From assembly GCA_000787465.1 (NCBI GenBank), contig JSYX01000066.1:1-64000 (forward strand): DNA of 64,000 bases, in the 5' to 3' direction. Source of the stretch: Thermomucor indicae-seudaticae. Taxonomy: Eukaryota; Mucoromycota; Mucoromycetes; Mucorales; Lichtheimiaceae. Under the pieces are notes generated by a model. That model was not told where the DNA came from, did not search any database, and was given only the letters and a program-made list of their open reading frames with translations. This document shows, one piece after another, positions 33,528 through 45,587 of the stretch. Both the position numbers and the translations under genes were made by a program. How positions within the stretch are numbered: the first letter of the stretch is position 1; every line of letters begins with the position of its first letter.

Positions 33528-35314
33528 ATGTCGGTGATCGGCTTAATAGCGGCTAATGTGCCGCCTATACTTACTTATTCAGCGCTAGCAGTTGGCGTTG
33601 TGTTCTCTATCCATATTTTGTCTCAAGTGGTAAAGTGACAAATAGTAATTATACTTGTCTTTTCGATGTTAAGACTCGCATTTAGATTGTCCCAAAAAAT
33701 CCCAATCATCCACCCGTTGTCTTCTCCTGGATTCCTTTCCTCGGTAATGCTGTGCAGTTTGGCACGTGAGTATTCTCGGTTTCGGTTTATCAAGAGTATG
33801 TGGGTATATTGATAACAAATGGCCTCGGCGCAATATCTAGGAATCCGATTCAGTTTCTGAAGGACTGCCAAAAGAAGTATGGTGACGTCTTCACGTTCTA
33901 CATGGTCGGCAAGCGTGTTACTGTGTGCCTTGGTGCCGATGGCAACCAGTTTGTCTTCAACAGCAAGCAGAACCTGTCTTCAGCGGCCGAGGCTTACAAT
34001 GATATGACAAAGTATGTTTTCGGTCCCGAAGTGGTGTACGATGCTCCACACAGCGTATTTATGGAACAAAAGAGGTAACTGTTACTGCTCTTGGAAAATA
34101 CTGGATGGGGAAGTTAATATGTGCGCTGTACAGATTCATTAAGGCGGGCTTGAACTCAGATTGCTTCCGCCAGCACGTACCCATGATTGTTGAGGAGACG
34201 ACAGAGTTCTTCAAGAGATTCAAGGAACCTTCCGGCAAGATGGAGGCCTACAGCACGTTCGGTAAACTCATCATTTACACTGCTTCCCGCTGCTTGATGG
34301 GCAAGGAAATCCGTGCTGCTCTTGACGAAACTGTTGCACAACTATACTATGACCTCGATCAAGGCTTCCAGCCAATTAACTTTATGTTCCCTAACCTTCC
34401 TTTGCCGTCCTACAAGAGACGCGACCGTGCTTGCCGGAAAATGGCTGAACTGTATTCCAGTATTATTAAGAAGCGCAAGGAAACCAACGACAATGTAAGC
34501 CAGAATGTTAGCCAATCCTTACAGATGGTATCTTTACTGAGCACCGTGTGTTTAGAGCAATGCAGATCTTCTTCAGGCATTGATGGAAGCGACATATAAG
34601 GACGGTTCCTCGATTCCCGACAGACACATTGCAGGCATGATGATTGCTGTATTATTTGGTGGTCAGCATACTTCGGCAACGACCTCTGCTTGGACTATCC
34701 TTGAGCTGGCCAACCGGCCCGATTTGATCAAGGCGCTCCGACAAGAACAAATTGAAAAGCTCGGATCTTTGAAGGCTGAGTTGACGTTCGATAACCTGAA
34801 GGAATTGACTCTTCTGGAAGCTACTATCCGCGAAACCCTTCGTCTTCATCCTCCAATTTTCCAGATGATGCGTAAGGTTATTGCAGACAAGATCGTATAT
34901 GAGAAAGCCGGTTATGAAATTCCAAAGGGCCACTTTTTGTGCGCTGCACCCGGTGTGACTCAAGTGGACGAGCAATACTTTAACGAACCGACTCGCTACA
35001 ACCCTTACCGCTGGATTGAGAAGACTGACCCCGTCCACAAGATGGAAGTCGGTGATGATGCCAACATTGACTATGGTTTCGGTGCAGTCGGTATCTCTTC
35101 CAAGAGTCCCTTCTTACCCTTTGGTGCCGGTCGCCACCGATGCATTGGCGAGCAGTTTGGCTACCTTCAACTGAAGACGATCATCTCGACCTTTATCCGT
35201 ACTTTTGATTTTGAGCTTGAAGATGGCAAAGGCGTTCCCAAACCCGACTACACATCTATGGTTGTCGTGCCCGAACACCCCAGCTACATCAAATACACCC
35301 GAAGAGACATCTAA
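33528..35314 (+). CDS. ERG11: Sterol 14-alpha-demethylase (CYP51)
   Basis: Exons 33528-33629, 33686-33765, 33841-34074, 34134-34494 and 34556-35314 give 511 residues. An N-terminal membrane helix is followed by a VVFSWIPFLGNAVQFGT proline-rich hinge. CYP51 marks include VVYDAPHSVFMEQKRF (substrate-recognition site 1/B'-C region), GGQHTSATTSAW (I helix), ETLRLHPPIF (K helix ExxR) and the haem loop FGAGRHRCIGEQFG with the proximal Cys. It removes the 14-alpha-methyl group of lanosterol/eburicol in ergosterol synthesis and is the azole target. The Tyr equivalent to Candida Y132 is present in VVYDAP. An AATAAA at 35399 may serve polyadenylation. Confidence 0.96.
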
Positions 35315-35990
35315 TTATATTTCCTTGTCTTTAAATATCTTCGTTTTTCTTTCTTCGTTGATTTAGTAATATTACTTTCTAACTCGTACTAATCTTGAAA
35401 TAAAGTTCCTGAGCAAATTTCGTCTTCTCCATTCATCCTTCAAGCCTCGGGTGTGACCTTTCAGGTTATCTACCGGCCTAATGACGCTATGGCTGCTTCC
35501 AAGATAAAGGTCTTCAGCGTTTATGACCCAGGCAACTATATGGGTCGCTCTTGACGAAAGAGAATCGACTATCGAATATGCGAAGCAGGCCCAAAGCGTT
35601 ATTCGAATTCTTAGCGAAGACAGAAGTGGTTAAGTACTGCTAGAGACATGTTAAGGCTAAAGCATACTGCTAGTGAATGTGGACATCAAATGAAGCACAC
35701 ATAGCGAACTTGATTGTTATTGCACAGTATTCAACGCATTTTGTTTTGTGAAGGCTGTTCTCTTCTCCTTGATTACTATAGAGCAACATTGCATTTAACA
35801 AGAACCGGCTATTTATTGCTGTTTCTTGTAACACTTAGATCAAAGGACGAGACAAGAATGTCAACCTTTAAGTGAGTCAAAAAGCTTGGCTTGTGCGTTG
35901 CCTTTTGGTAACTCCCAAGACTGACGGGCTGGCTTCAACCTTCTGCGGGGTAGAAATTTACGTGGAAGATCTTCAACCAGACCCCACGCA
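35315..35990. other. Intergenic region between ERG11 and UNC50
   Basis: Includes the ERG11 3' flank (AATAAA at 35399-35404) and the UNC50 promoter. Nothing else recognised. Confidence 0.5.
35399..35404 (+). terminator. Likely poly(A) signal of ERG11
   Basis: AATAAA lies 85 bases after the ERG11 stop. Confidence 0.4.
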
Positions 35991-37144
35991 ATGTCTTTAT
36001 TGCCTACGACAAACACTTATGTGCGTAGTCCATCAGGATCCTTTGACATTCCACGCCGTCCACGGCGGTCTTCTCGGTCGATTCCGTTGATAATACGAAG
36101 ATTGTTTCGGTTCCCTCAAATGGACTTTGAGGTATCGCAACTTGATGATGCTCTCCAAACAAAAACAAGTGTCATTTATGCAACTCTGGTGTTTGGCATT
36201 TTTCCTAGTTTGCATTATGGCAAATGGGTTATCTTATGATTGCGCCAAGGAGAGTGTAGGTAGAAGAGAGAAAGAGCAGACAGGTTCATCTCTGTAGCGA
36301 TCGCTCATTCTTTTGCGTGATTAAACAGGTACAGGAACATTTACTATCATAAACGCAAGTTCTAGCATCGTGTTGTAATCGAATGTCTCCAACTGATCGT
36401 GCTTCGATCTTTAGAAACCAAGAATCAGTGGGCAAGAGACGACCCAGCGTTTCTTGTATTACTCGCATCATTACTTTGCAGTAAGTAGCGATTGTTGTTA
36501 CTTTTGGTTCACATGTATACCTCACAATATGGACAGTATCGGCTGTTGCATGGGGTTTAGCCTACGGACTGGGAATGGCCGGGATACTGCGTGCGATGCT
36601 GTTTATGGTCTTTGTGGACTTTTTACTGGTTGGATCTCTTGCGGCAACTTTCTGCTGGTAAGAAACAGAAAAAGAGAAGGTGTTGGGATAGAGAGTAATG
36701 ACGATAAGAGGACAGGTTTGTCAGTAACCGGTTTTTGACACATAATACCATGGCACATGCAGTCGAGCAAAAAGTGGAATGGGCTTATGCCTTTGACGTA
36801 CATTGCAATTCATTCTTTCCTGTATTCCTTATTCTCTACGTCCTCCAATTTTTCTTTATGCCCTTGCTTCAACGTAGCAATTGGATATCGATCCTTGTGG
36901 GCAACACAATGTATCTTTGCGCAACAGTGTGGTACATTTACGGAACCTTCCTGGGCTACAATGGTAAGCCAAAAGCGCGTGCCTTGGTCAACAGGTCAAC
37001 TCACTTTTTCCTTGTAAAGCCCTTCCATTTCTGGTGCACACGGAACTCTTTCTGTATCCAATCATTATATGCATTGTGCTCTACGTTGCTTCACTGTTTG
37101 GATTCAACATCAGTCAACATGTGCTTGCGCTGTATTTCAGTTAA
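35991..37144 (+). CDS. UNC50: UNC50/Gmh1-family Golgi membrane protein
   Basis: Seven exons: 35991-36131, 36209-36255, 36329-36358, 36415-36480, 36537-36657, 36725-36963 and 37020-37144, about 255 residues. The family path is easy to follow: PLIIRRLFRFPQMDFE, FALWQMGYLMIAPRRVYRNI, KNQWARDDPAFLVLL, VEWAYAFDVHCNSFFP, GNTMYLCATVWYIYGTFLGY and LPFLVHTELFLYP, with five or so membrane helices. UNC50 proteins act in the Golgi, in trafficking of receptors and Arf-GEF-linked transport. One joint is odd: the only GT donor at 36359 and AG acceptor at 36414 leave the frame off by one base against the conserved NQWARDDPAF block, so either splicing is non-canonical there or the sequence has a one-base error. 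Confidence 0.88.
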
Positions 37145-37461
37145 ACCAACGATGTTATGCGTCAATAGAAAGCAACATCACGTCGTCAGAGGCAATTCAA
37201 CGGCAATCTAGTGTTGCTTTGCGAGATACCCTCTAGTTTGCGTAATTTTGTAATAGACCGCTTATATAAATCCGTTGTGTCTATCGGCGAAAAGAGTCTG
37301 TATCTTCATTGATGGATACGGGAGAGAATGCTTACGGATCTAGTGCCGCGGAATGTCCCGCGCCCACAATAGAGCAACGCAAGGCTCATTGAATAATTAT
37401 TCGTAAAAGTGTTTAATAGGCGGCATTGGTATACAAAATCACTATCATTCTATATACAGTT
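37145..37461. other. Convergent intergenic spacer
   Basis: 3' flanks of UNC50 (plus) and the lipase (minus). No gene seen. Confidence 0.5.
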
Positions 37462-39694
37462 CTAGGTGTAGCAAGTACTATTGAGGTGGGCAACATGCTG
37501 TCTTTTCGTTATGACGGGGGACTTGCCGATAGTCATGCCCAGGCCGCGTTCTTCATCGCCTTCGAGCTCACTATAGCCTCCTCGTAAACCATCTTGTCCG
37601 GGAATCATCCAGCGCACTGAGCCCTTGCGTAAGCTGTTGCAATACTCTGTAGGGAAATGGTCATTGATGAAGAAAGGAAATACAATGCGAAAAATCACTC
37701 TGAGCAACGACTCTTGTGGCAGGCGGCGGATGACATTGGCGTTCAATAGACCAGACAGATGCAAAAACGAGATAGGGCGGATGGGAACAGGTTCGTGAGT
37801 ACGTGGATTGGGTGGATAGAGTGTAATGTTGTATGAGGAGTCGATAAACACAAGGGTGCCGGGCGGTGTACTATATGTATATCACAAATTAGTGGTCAGC
37901 CGGGTAGGAAAAAGTAATGACACGTACTCGTACTCAAACCATGACGGGACTCGCGTCACAATGTCTGTTTGGAGAAGAAACATTAACGAGTGTTCTCGGT
38001 GGCTACTAGTCATGATTACCATTATTGTACGCATGATGAAATATTTTCCGGGCAACATGTGGAGTAAAAGCTCGCGTAAAGTCGGCATTTCCGATCTTTG
38101 GCTGACCAAACGTGTAGAGACCGCAAAAGTTTTGGAGTAACGGGCTTTCCGATTGCTGCATCTTTGCAAGAAAAACTTTGGATGCGATCAGTGACTTTTG
38201 ATGGCATTCGTTGTTGTCTGTTCTGCTTACTTGTTGCAAGGGCTCCTCCAAGAGAATGACCGGCAATATAGAGGCGTTTCCGTTTCGAGCTTCTTGCGTG
38301 GGATCTTTGATTTCGCGCGTCGATGGATATGTCACTGGATACCGACCCAATGTCCTCTTGCGGGATGAGAGTCAAGATCCATTGCTCTGCTTGAGCATAC
38401 ATGCTCTGAAACCTGACGTCCCTATCGTGCCCTAACCAGCTGCTGTCAATGGGGTCCGATATATGATGAAACAGATGCATGGCGGTGAACTTGATAATGT
38501 CCACTGCAGCCTGGATCGTAGATACAATGGTCCGGTAGAGAGATGCTGCATTGAGCTCAACCTGAAGAGTGGTGTTGGACCGACCAGTAGTACTAATAGG
38601 ATTCCCGGACGGCCCATAGCACGTTGGATCGCCCATAGCTTCCCAAAAGCCCTTGTGTACTTTGCCCATCGACACTCCTCGAAAGGACCGTACAGCAGTC
38701 ATGCTGATATTGAAATCCGTCACAAAGTTTTGAATGTTTAATGGGTTTGTGCTGCGACCGACAAAAGCCAAATTCAGTTACATGGAACGCGGTTGCCCTT
38801 GATGAGCGGTGAATCAAGCGCAAACAACTTACCCTCTAAATACCAAGTAAATGTCATCATCCTTTTCCGCAATAAAGGCACAAATGTTCTATATTTGGCT
38901 TGAACGTTTAATACATGAACTTGATTGCATGTAAAAAAGAGGATAGCATACGCGGTAGGCCATTGGTAGAAAGGATCGATGGACATCGAACCCATCCTTT
39001 TCAAGCTCGTGCTTGATGACGTTCACTTCTTCATACACCAGTTTACTTGCGATAGCAAGGGTGTATGCCTTGGACCGAGAATACTCTGGAAACATCTCTT
39101 CTGGGCGTTGCATCAAAAGTGCTTTGGAGTGTTCACTGACTACAGGCCTATCGTTCTTTTCTGCTTCATCCAGCGTCTTGTCAAACAGTTCAAAAGTGGG
39201 ATCGACCGAGTTTACGATAGCTATAAGTTACCACATGGGATCAGTTTCTCTTCTTTCACGACACGTGGGGGAGGGGGAGAAAACCTACAATAGTTGCGCT
39301 TACTGGGATGTCGACCGACCAAACGACCCAGGAAAATTCGTATGATCTGGTCGCTCATAAGGAGGACCATAAACCAAATAAAAAAGTTGAGACGGATCAC
39401 TACAGCAACCGCTGGACCAATAAACTTGGTGCTTGCGATGCGCGTCGCGACGGGTGCTAGGACACGGTTTATTCTACCCAGGAACTGCAACAGAAACGGT
39501 GTTCCGCGGCGTACTAGCTGAAAACTGACATAGAGGAACAGGGAGAGTGCCAAACAGACAAAGGACAGGAATTGCAAAAAGAGGCCGAGGTAAAAGTACG
39601 AATGTGCCTTGGCATACGAGCCTGCAAAAGCAGGAATGCAAGAAACTATGAATGAGAGTACAAAGTAGACTATGGTGCCTCCATTCCACATCAT
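37462..39694 (-). CDS. Membrane-anchored class 3 lipase
   Basis: The N-terminal ~150 residues contain three or four hydrophobic segments (GGTIVYFVLSFIVSCIPAFA, LGLFLQFLSFVCLALSLFLY, NFFIWFMVLLMSDQIIRIF). A lipase_3 domain follows: SKAYTLAIASKLVYEE, AFVGRSTNPLNIQNFVTD, the nucleophile elbow LYIAGHSLGGALAT (Ser), FGQPKIGNADF, the acid in NNDIVTRVPSW and a His in NDHFPTEYC near the C-terminus, so the triad is complete. Joins such as TAT T|CT ATC (near 39295) and GCA ACA A|TT TTT (near 38215) restore the frame. The frame is open further up to an ATG at 39835, but that would overlap the 3' end of the neighbouring gene, so I start at the tandem ATGs at 39694. It probably acts on membrane glycerolipids (inference). 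Confidence 0.85.
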
Positions 39695-39806
39695 GACATG
39701 TTTGCAAACGAGGTGTTGATTCGAAGTAGGGTTCTTTTCAGCGTTTTCACATGCTCCGCCATTTTGAAAGTTGCACAGGATCTTCCCCAAAAGTGTGGAT
39801 TGATCT

Positions 39807-41380
39807 CTATGAGCCGATGATGCCGTTATCGGCATGCGCTAGTATTGGTGCTGGATTATCGGGGGTGCCCACGAGATCCGGAGGTGGCCTGTAAATAGAC
39901 AGGTTCTGGGGAACGGTAGTAGAGCTGTTGTCATCCTTGAGCTTGTAGCCGAAAGCCTTTAGAGACTGGAGTAACTTGGGGCCAAATGCGCTGCTACCAC
40001 CATTATACTCGATGATGGATTGTAGCGTCATGCCGGTCATTTCAGCAGAAGAGATCATGAGGAAATCGGGGCTGTTGCGATATGTGCTTGTGTCAAAGTG
40101 GGATAAAGTAGTGCCGGGAAGAAACCTCGAGCTTTCCGTGTACAGCATGATCTTTTCATCTGAAGATTCTGTGCTGAGGAAGAACGTCCCGGAAGTAGTA
40201 GTAGCAAGTTGGGCAAGGTAGGTGGCGTTGACGGCCTGTGGCGATCGTAACCAGGCAATGACAAATTCGATGGCTGTGGCGAACACAGCATTGGCGTTGT
40301 AAAACAGATTGGTATAATCTGTGAGCTGCGATAGCCGAGCCAAGTTGTTGTTGCCGTGATCCTTGTACCAGACATGCTTGTCAAAAGCGTACTCGACGAA
40401 ACCCCAAAAGCCTTGCGGCGAAAACAGATTGGGTGCTGCCACGTATTGTGGATAGGCATTTGGCGGGATGTAGCGCTTCGCAGTCAGAAAGGTAGGAAGG
40501 TTTGCATCTATACGCTGAAAGCTCTCAGCCATGCTGTTTGAGTAGCCGGTCAGAAAACCGAGCCCATGGACATATTCGTGCAGAACAGTAAGCAAAAAGC
40601 TTTCCTGGTTGGGTTGGATAGACTGATCCGTCGCGTCCTGCAAGGCATACACACTCACAGACTTAGTATTTCTGATACCGTGTCAATCTTTGAGTTACTT
40701 GCATCGAAGTACCAGTTTCCTTCTGAATTGAACTAGAGTATAGGATGGTAATATACATGTATGCACCGGACAAAAAGCTTGGCTCTTACCATGGCAAAAA
40801 TGTCGTCGCCGTCATAAACCGGACTTACTTGCAGGCCCTGCATTTGCTTCAACAGTGCTTGAGGATATTCTCTGACGCGATTACCATCCGTCGGATCTAC
40901 CATCAAGTGGGTCACAGCGGGACTGGCTCTGCCTGACACATACAAATGAGGTTAGAATTTCAACGTGACAGACATGGAATTTACAAGACGTCTGCGACCT
41001 AATAGCATGGTGCCGTCTTGGTCCGGACAGACACCATAGGCGGCACAGAAAGGTACAAATGAGACTTGGACGCGGATAGGTTCCACTATGTCAATAGATT
41101 GTCCCAGTATGTCACCAGCGCGAGCGCACGTCGCCTTGGCAGCTGCACAGACGGCAGGTTCAATATCCTCGGAACAGGTGAAATTCAGTATGATTGGAGT
41201 GTTTCTTAAGCGTTCGGACGCTCTCTGCGGGTGGTGATTGCTTATTGTTGCTTCGTCACACTCAAGGATAATGCGTTTTTCAGGTTTCAAGGGCTCCGGA
41301 TAGAGCATGCAGACAGACGCGTAAGCGGACAAGGAGGTTGCGGGGACTAGTAGAATCCACACGAAGATTTGCTTGACCAT
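39807..41380 (-). CDS. Secreted HExxH metalloprotease-like protein
   Basis: Exons 41380-40999, 40932-40790, 40732-40679 and 40637-39807 give 469 residues. MVKQIFVWILLVPATSLSAYA is a signal peptide; an upstream in-frame ATG at 41506 would spoil it. The zinc motif is TVLHEYVHGLGFLTGYSNSM. The third metzincin His is not in the usual HExxHxxGxxH place, but a later TTLSHFDTSTYRNSPDFLM segment offers a His followed by a Met-turn-like FLM, as in leishmanolysin-type and matrixin-like secreted families where the third ligand is displaced. N-glycosylation sequons and several Cys pairs support export. Substrates are unknown; calling it catalytically active is inference. Confidence 0.75.
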
Positions 41381-41684
41381 GGTTGACTGTTCTATCGTAT
41401 AGTATTGGTTATTTATGATGCTACTTGAGACCTTATAGTTGTCATTAAGGAGAGGTTTTATATGTCTGTACGATTTAGAAAGGTTTAAGAAGAATAAGAG
41501 TGACAATAGGCATCCTAAAATACAAGAGTCAATGCTTGATAAGAGCTTTCTTTGTTTTTCTTTCCATATACACTCAAACAGAGAATTAGTGGGTTGGGAG
41601 TAAGTTATGATTAAACTGTACAGTCAAGAAAAGGAAAAATACCACAGAGGGATGGGCGGAATAGTGATACTTTGTTTTTACTCT
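41381..41684. other. Intergenic spacer
   Basis: Promoter of the secreted metalloprotease-like gene and the 3' flank of the G-alpha gene. No gene seen. Confidence 0.5.
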
Positions 41685-43253
41685 TCACAGCATACCGGAA
41701 TCCCGGAGTGCATTTTGCAGTAATGTTTCTTTAACAGCAGTAAAAACGAAGCGGATCTGTTACGAAAAAAAAAGACAGTTAATGCGTCCGAGAAGCATTG
41801 GTAGTATACTATTTGCTTAGCTTACGTTAGAGGTGTTTGTAGCCTGCGTTAAGCTATCAAAAAGGGGAAGTGAGATGACAGGTATGCAAGACAGTATGTA
41901 AAGCGCTTACTGCGGATAAATATTTAGTTTTGCTCTGTTTGTCTGAACGAACCGCCAGAGGATATATTTTGCTGCTTTGTTGGCGTCTTTACCTCCTGAT
42001 AAAGTGAAAGCATTAGAAACGGAGAGAAACCATTCCTGGTTGTCATTTTCACTGACCTCCGTAGTCAGGAAAGTACTTCTGAAAAGGTACACGAACGATT
42101 TTACTTTTAAACAAGTCCACTTTGTTAAGAAACAACATGATTGAGGTGTGAATAAACCAGCGACTGTTCACAATGGATTCAAACAGTGAAAGACTTTCTA
42201 GCATTCGATTCTATAGGATAGTCTTCCTTAGTTCGTGATAACCGACAGATAAAGATATAGAGGGAACGCGTGCTACGTACCTGTCGAGACTCTTCTAAAA
42301 GCACTTGGTCGTATTCGCTCAATGCGACGCAGAAAATGATGGATGCGACCGAGTCAAAGCAATGGATCCACTTTCTCCGTTCTGATCGTTGACCTCCGAC
42401 GTCAAACATGCTTATTTGGGTTCAATCAGTTTCGTTGTTTTTGGAGATAAAGGGATGGTGGTATCCTACTTACTGTATGAACAGGTCTCCCAATTGAAAC
42501 TGAATTTCCGTAATGCTAGTGGTCTTGAGCCTCGCCCGCAATACATCCTGTTCTGTCGGAATATAGTTGGGATCGCCTATTCGCTTGATTTCGCTAAAGA
42601 AGCTGAAGAGCCGTCATTATAATCGGCTTTTTCTCATAGCAAACCGAAGAATAAACATGACTCACTAGGGCGCTGAGTCCATCAAGTAAAACTCATGCCT
42701 CCTTTCTTCGACGCACATTGCAATCGTTGCGTCTCTCCATAGGCTGCCGATCGCTTCTACGAGCTCGGGATCCAGCTTAAATTTTGGATCTCCCGGTACC
42801 TGATATTCCAGTATTTTCCGGGCATGTTCCTAGCTTTACCCAGTCAAATTTCGACGTGTTTTCCCTGTCAAGTGCCTGGCAAATTCTTTACCGCGTTTTC
42901 TGGCGATTCAAATGTCATGTTGAAATCGGCAATGGCTTGCGCAAGTGCTTGGGCAGATTCCACGATATTGCGGTATACAATGACACGCCATGAAAAAAGC
43001 TCTTCTCGTGTGTAGCCATTCTGGTTGATAATCTTCATTTGCTTGAGTATGGTCGATTTGCCTGATTCACCGCTTCCTGCACTTGTCGGTCAAAGGATCA
43101 GTCGGGCATATTAAGCGATCAGGCATCGGGCTCACCTAGTAGGAGTATCTTGTATTCTTTTTCTCGTCTACTGCGGTCGCGTTCCAGCTGCTTGTCGATT
43201 TCTGCGCTTCGTTGGACATTGTTTACGTCTTCCTCGGTGTAGCATAAACCCAT
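41685..43253 (-). CDS. Heterotrimeric G-protein alpha subunit
   Basis: Several exons, beginning 43253-43136 and continuing from 43076. [10 protein letters not shown] gives Gly2 (myristoylation) and Cys4 (palmitoylation). G1 is [15 protein letters not shown], switch I has [17 protein letters not shown], switch II is [19 protein letters not shown]4 is LFLNKVDLF, and G5 is the TQATNTS block (the TCAT-like position). The C-terminal receptor-contact helix ends [12 protein letters not shown]; there is no Cys four residues from the end, so pertussis-toxin modification is not expected. It couples receptors to cAMP or MAPK pathways. An in-frame ATG at 43375, joined through an intron at 43313-43255, would add 21 residues ahead of MGLC. 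Confidence 0.93.
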
Positions 43254-44450
43254 ACTATGCAAGCATAAATTGAGCGTCACAATAATAATGGGATCTAAGC
43301 TTCGCTTACAGACCTCTGAAAACGAAAGAGCTGAGGCAGATACAACTGTGATAGCTTGGACCGTACGAGATTCATGATCTAACTATATAATAGAGAGACG
43401 AGTAGTGGGTAAGAGGCTAACTAGAGCGTATGACTGCTGTGTCGATTCCTTGAATATTAAGCTTTTCCCAGCGGGCAAAGAGAAAAGAAAAGAAGGGAAC
43501 TCAAGAGTAAATGGAGAAAGAAGAGAGTGAAGGGTTCTCCTTCGATTAGGGTCACAGTCTCAATGATGAAAAGGAAGATCATATCAGGGAATCAAAGGCA
43601 ACAAGGGGGAAAGTATAGCCACGTCTTATTTGTTAAGCACTTCTGGCTTGCTTTAGCGACACAGCATAGTGGATGTCCCTTTCCTTGACTGGGTGCCCTC
43701 TTGCCATATCTGGCACTGTGTGGCATTTCCGAGAAGCTAACTGTCATCATATGGGGTGAATCCCCAAGAACAATACGGATTCTCGGGGGCTGGGGCTTAA
43801 CAATGAGTTCTACTGCATTTTTGATCGACCAGCCCCCCTTCTGCCTTGGCTCAGTCAGTGTCAAATGGATTTAACTACTACTGTAACTTTCAAACAGAAG
43901 ACAGCCTGGTTCATGCAGGGTTAAATGACATCTCATCTTTCTACGTTTCTGGCCTCGACTCATGGTGACTAAACTCTTATCCATGCGTTAAAGCCATCCG
44001 TAGGTCCTTACTGCCAGAGCAGTTAGATTTGGCATCTCATTCTGCTGGCATTTGTATACTGATGTCATCCCCGTCAGGTAACAAGACACAACATGACATT
44101 GTAAAGAAGGGCTCTGCAGTCCGTGGGCAGACCCGTGGATGATAATTCAGGGCACCCTCCATCCACTACTACCACGCCATATCACAAGTTCCCACTAACA
44201 GTTTACATTTATATGTGTATGCTGCACAGTTGCAGAGAATTTATTAGACTGTGACCTTGTGTCGACTGGATATGAAGCTCTAAAGCAGCAAGTGCAAATC
44301 GCTCAGGCAACCCCCCGGCAAAGGAGATCCCCGTCGGGCGAGATCCCGGCGGCGATTTCGATTGTGATGTCAGCGCCGGACAACTCGATTTACTTTTTGT
44401 TTTCAAAAATTACAGGTTGCCTTTCCACCCCACTCGTCTAATTGCACAAC
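43254..44450. other. Intergenic region between G-alpha and QCR9
   Basis: Carries the G-alpha leader (with a 59-base intron at 43255-43313) and the QCR9 promoter. A 90-codon minus ORF at 43592-43864 has no motif. A possible leader intron of QCR9 ends at the ATTACAG near 44415. Confidence 0.5.
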
Positions 44451-44715
44451 ATGCCTGCTGCCCGTGCCGCGTCTCCTCTTACTCGCACCCTGTACAGCAC
44501 CATCTTTAAGAAGAACTCCGTGTTTGTGACCACCATTTTCGCTTCGGCTCTCGTTTTCAACATGGGCTTCGACACGGTCACCGACAAGATCTGGGACGAT
44601 TTGAACAAGGGCGTAAGTTCGAAAATGGCAAATGCGGGATGGACCAGGTTCAGTTCCTAAAGGTGTACTGCTGTAGAAACAATGGAAGGATATCAAGCAC
44701 AAGTACGAGCAATAA
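44451..44715 (+). CDS. QCR9: Cytochrome bc1 complex subunit 9
   Basis: Exons 44451-44612 and 44677-44715 give 66 residues, the right size for Qcr9/UQCR10. The sequence shows the family pattern: a short N-terminus, TLYSTIFKKNSVFVTTIF, a single membrane helix through ASALVFNMGFDTV, then DKIWDDLNKGKQWKDIKHKY. It is a small inner-membrane subunit of mitochondrial complex III, next to the Rieske protein. The ATG at 44451 is chosen because the frame upstream has no better Met. AATAAA at 44741 is a likely poly(A) signal. Confidence 0.92.
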
Positions 44716-45587
44716 GACTCTTACTATCAACTCCTTCAAAAATAAAGAAGACGTGTATAGAAAGCTTCCCCCCTCACACACTCTATATGGTTTGTCATGA
44801 GGATATGGAGTCGAAAGCATATTGTGGTGTCGATTGAATGGCTCGGCATGAGACACACCTCTTTGCATGATCCCACCTGTTAGTGTTGCGCAGGAAAGTC
44901 CTGTATACCGTGGATTCACTGCCAATACGGGTTATCTGTTTCGTGACACGTCATGAGACACGCGCTTTGGCTTACCAGAGGTTTTAGATGCCCATGACAG
45001 CAACTTGGAAGATCTCTTTTTACATAGAATTTCGCATGACCCAGGGTTTTATCTTTTATAACCAGTGACCGACGGCTTAAGAGTTGCGGTGTGAAAATGA
45101 CAAGTACATTGCTCACAGAAAATAAGAATATTGGATATCATACACACAACTAGTTACTCTTGGGTGAAAGGAAAAGGAAGCTGACTTCACCTTGATGTTG
45201 TATCTTTCTGAGGAGTTGTACGCCAATTCGCGACCGCTAAGTAGCGCGAACGGACCGTATCATGTTCAGATAGATAACTCAAAAAGGTGCAATGTGCATC
45301 TCCGCTTCCGCAAAGATAGGAAACACATGAGTTGATATACACTTCTGTAGGATAGAAGGCTTAGCTTTATTATTATGATGCATACCAATGCGGAAATGCT
45401 GACGTTTCCATCTTTCAAGGCTGTGGGATCAGAAGAAAAAAGACTGTCCGGATTAAGCAGTCGTATCTTTTGAAAGTGTCATATGACACCACCTTGTGCA
45501 GACGAGATTGGTAATCTGGGCCAAACCTCACGTTCGACCACCTTATTTCTGCACTTCTCCTTTCTCTTCTCCCTTGTTCACCAATTC
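44716..45587. other. Intergenic region upstream of the arrestin-like gene
   Basis: QCR9 3' flank and arrestin-like gene promoter/leader. Short ORFs only, none supported. Confidence 0.5.
44741..44746 (+). terminator. Likely poly(A) signal of QCR9
   Basis: AATAAA lies 26 bases after the QCR9 stop codon. Confidence 0.4.

Noticed and set aside
39695..39835. Longer lipase N-terminus from the ATG at 39835
   Set aside because: It overlaps the 3' end of the neighbouring gene and adds residues without family support; the tandem ATGs at 39694 directly precede the first membrane segment.
43592..43864. 90-codon minus ORF upstream of QCR9
   Set aside because: No motif, no start context, no splice-supported extension; composition fits chance.
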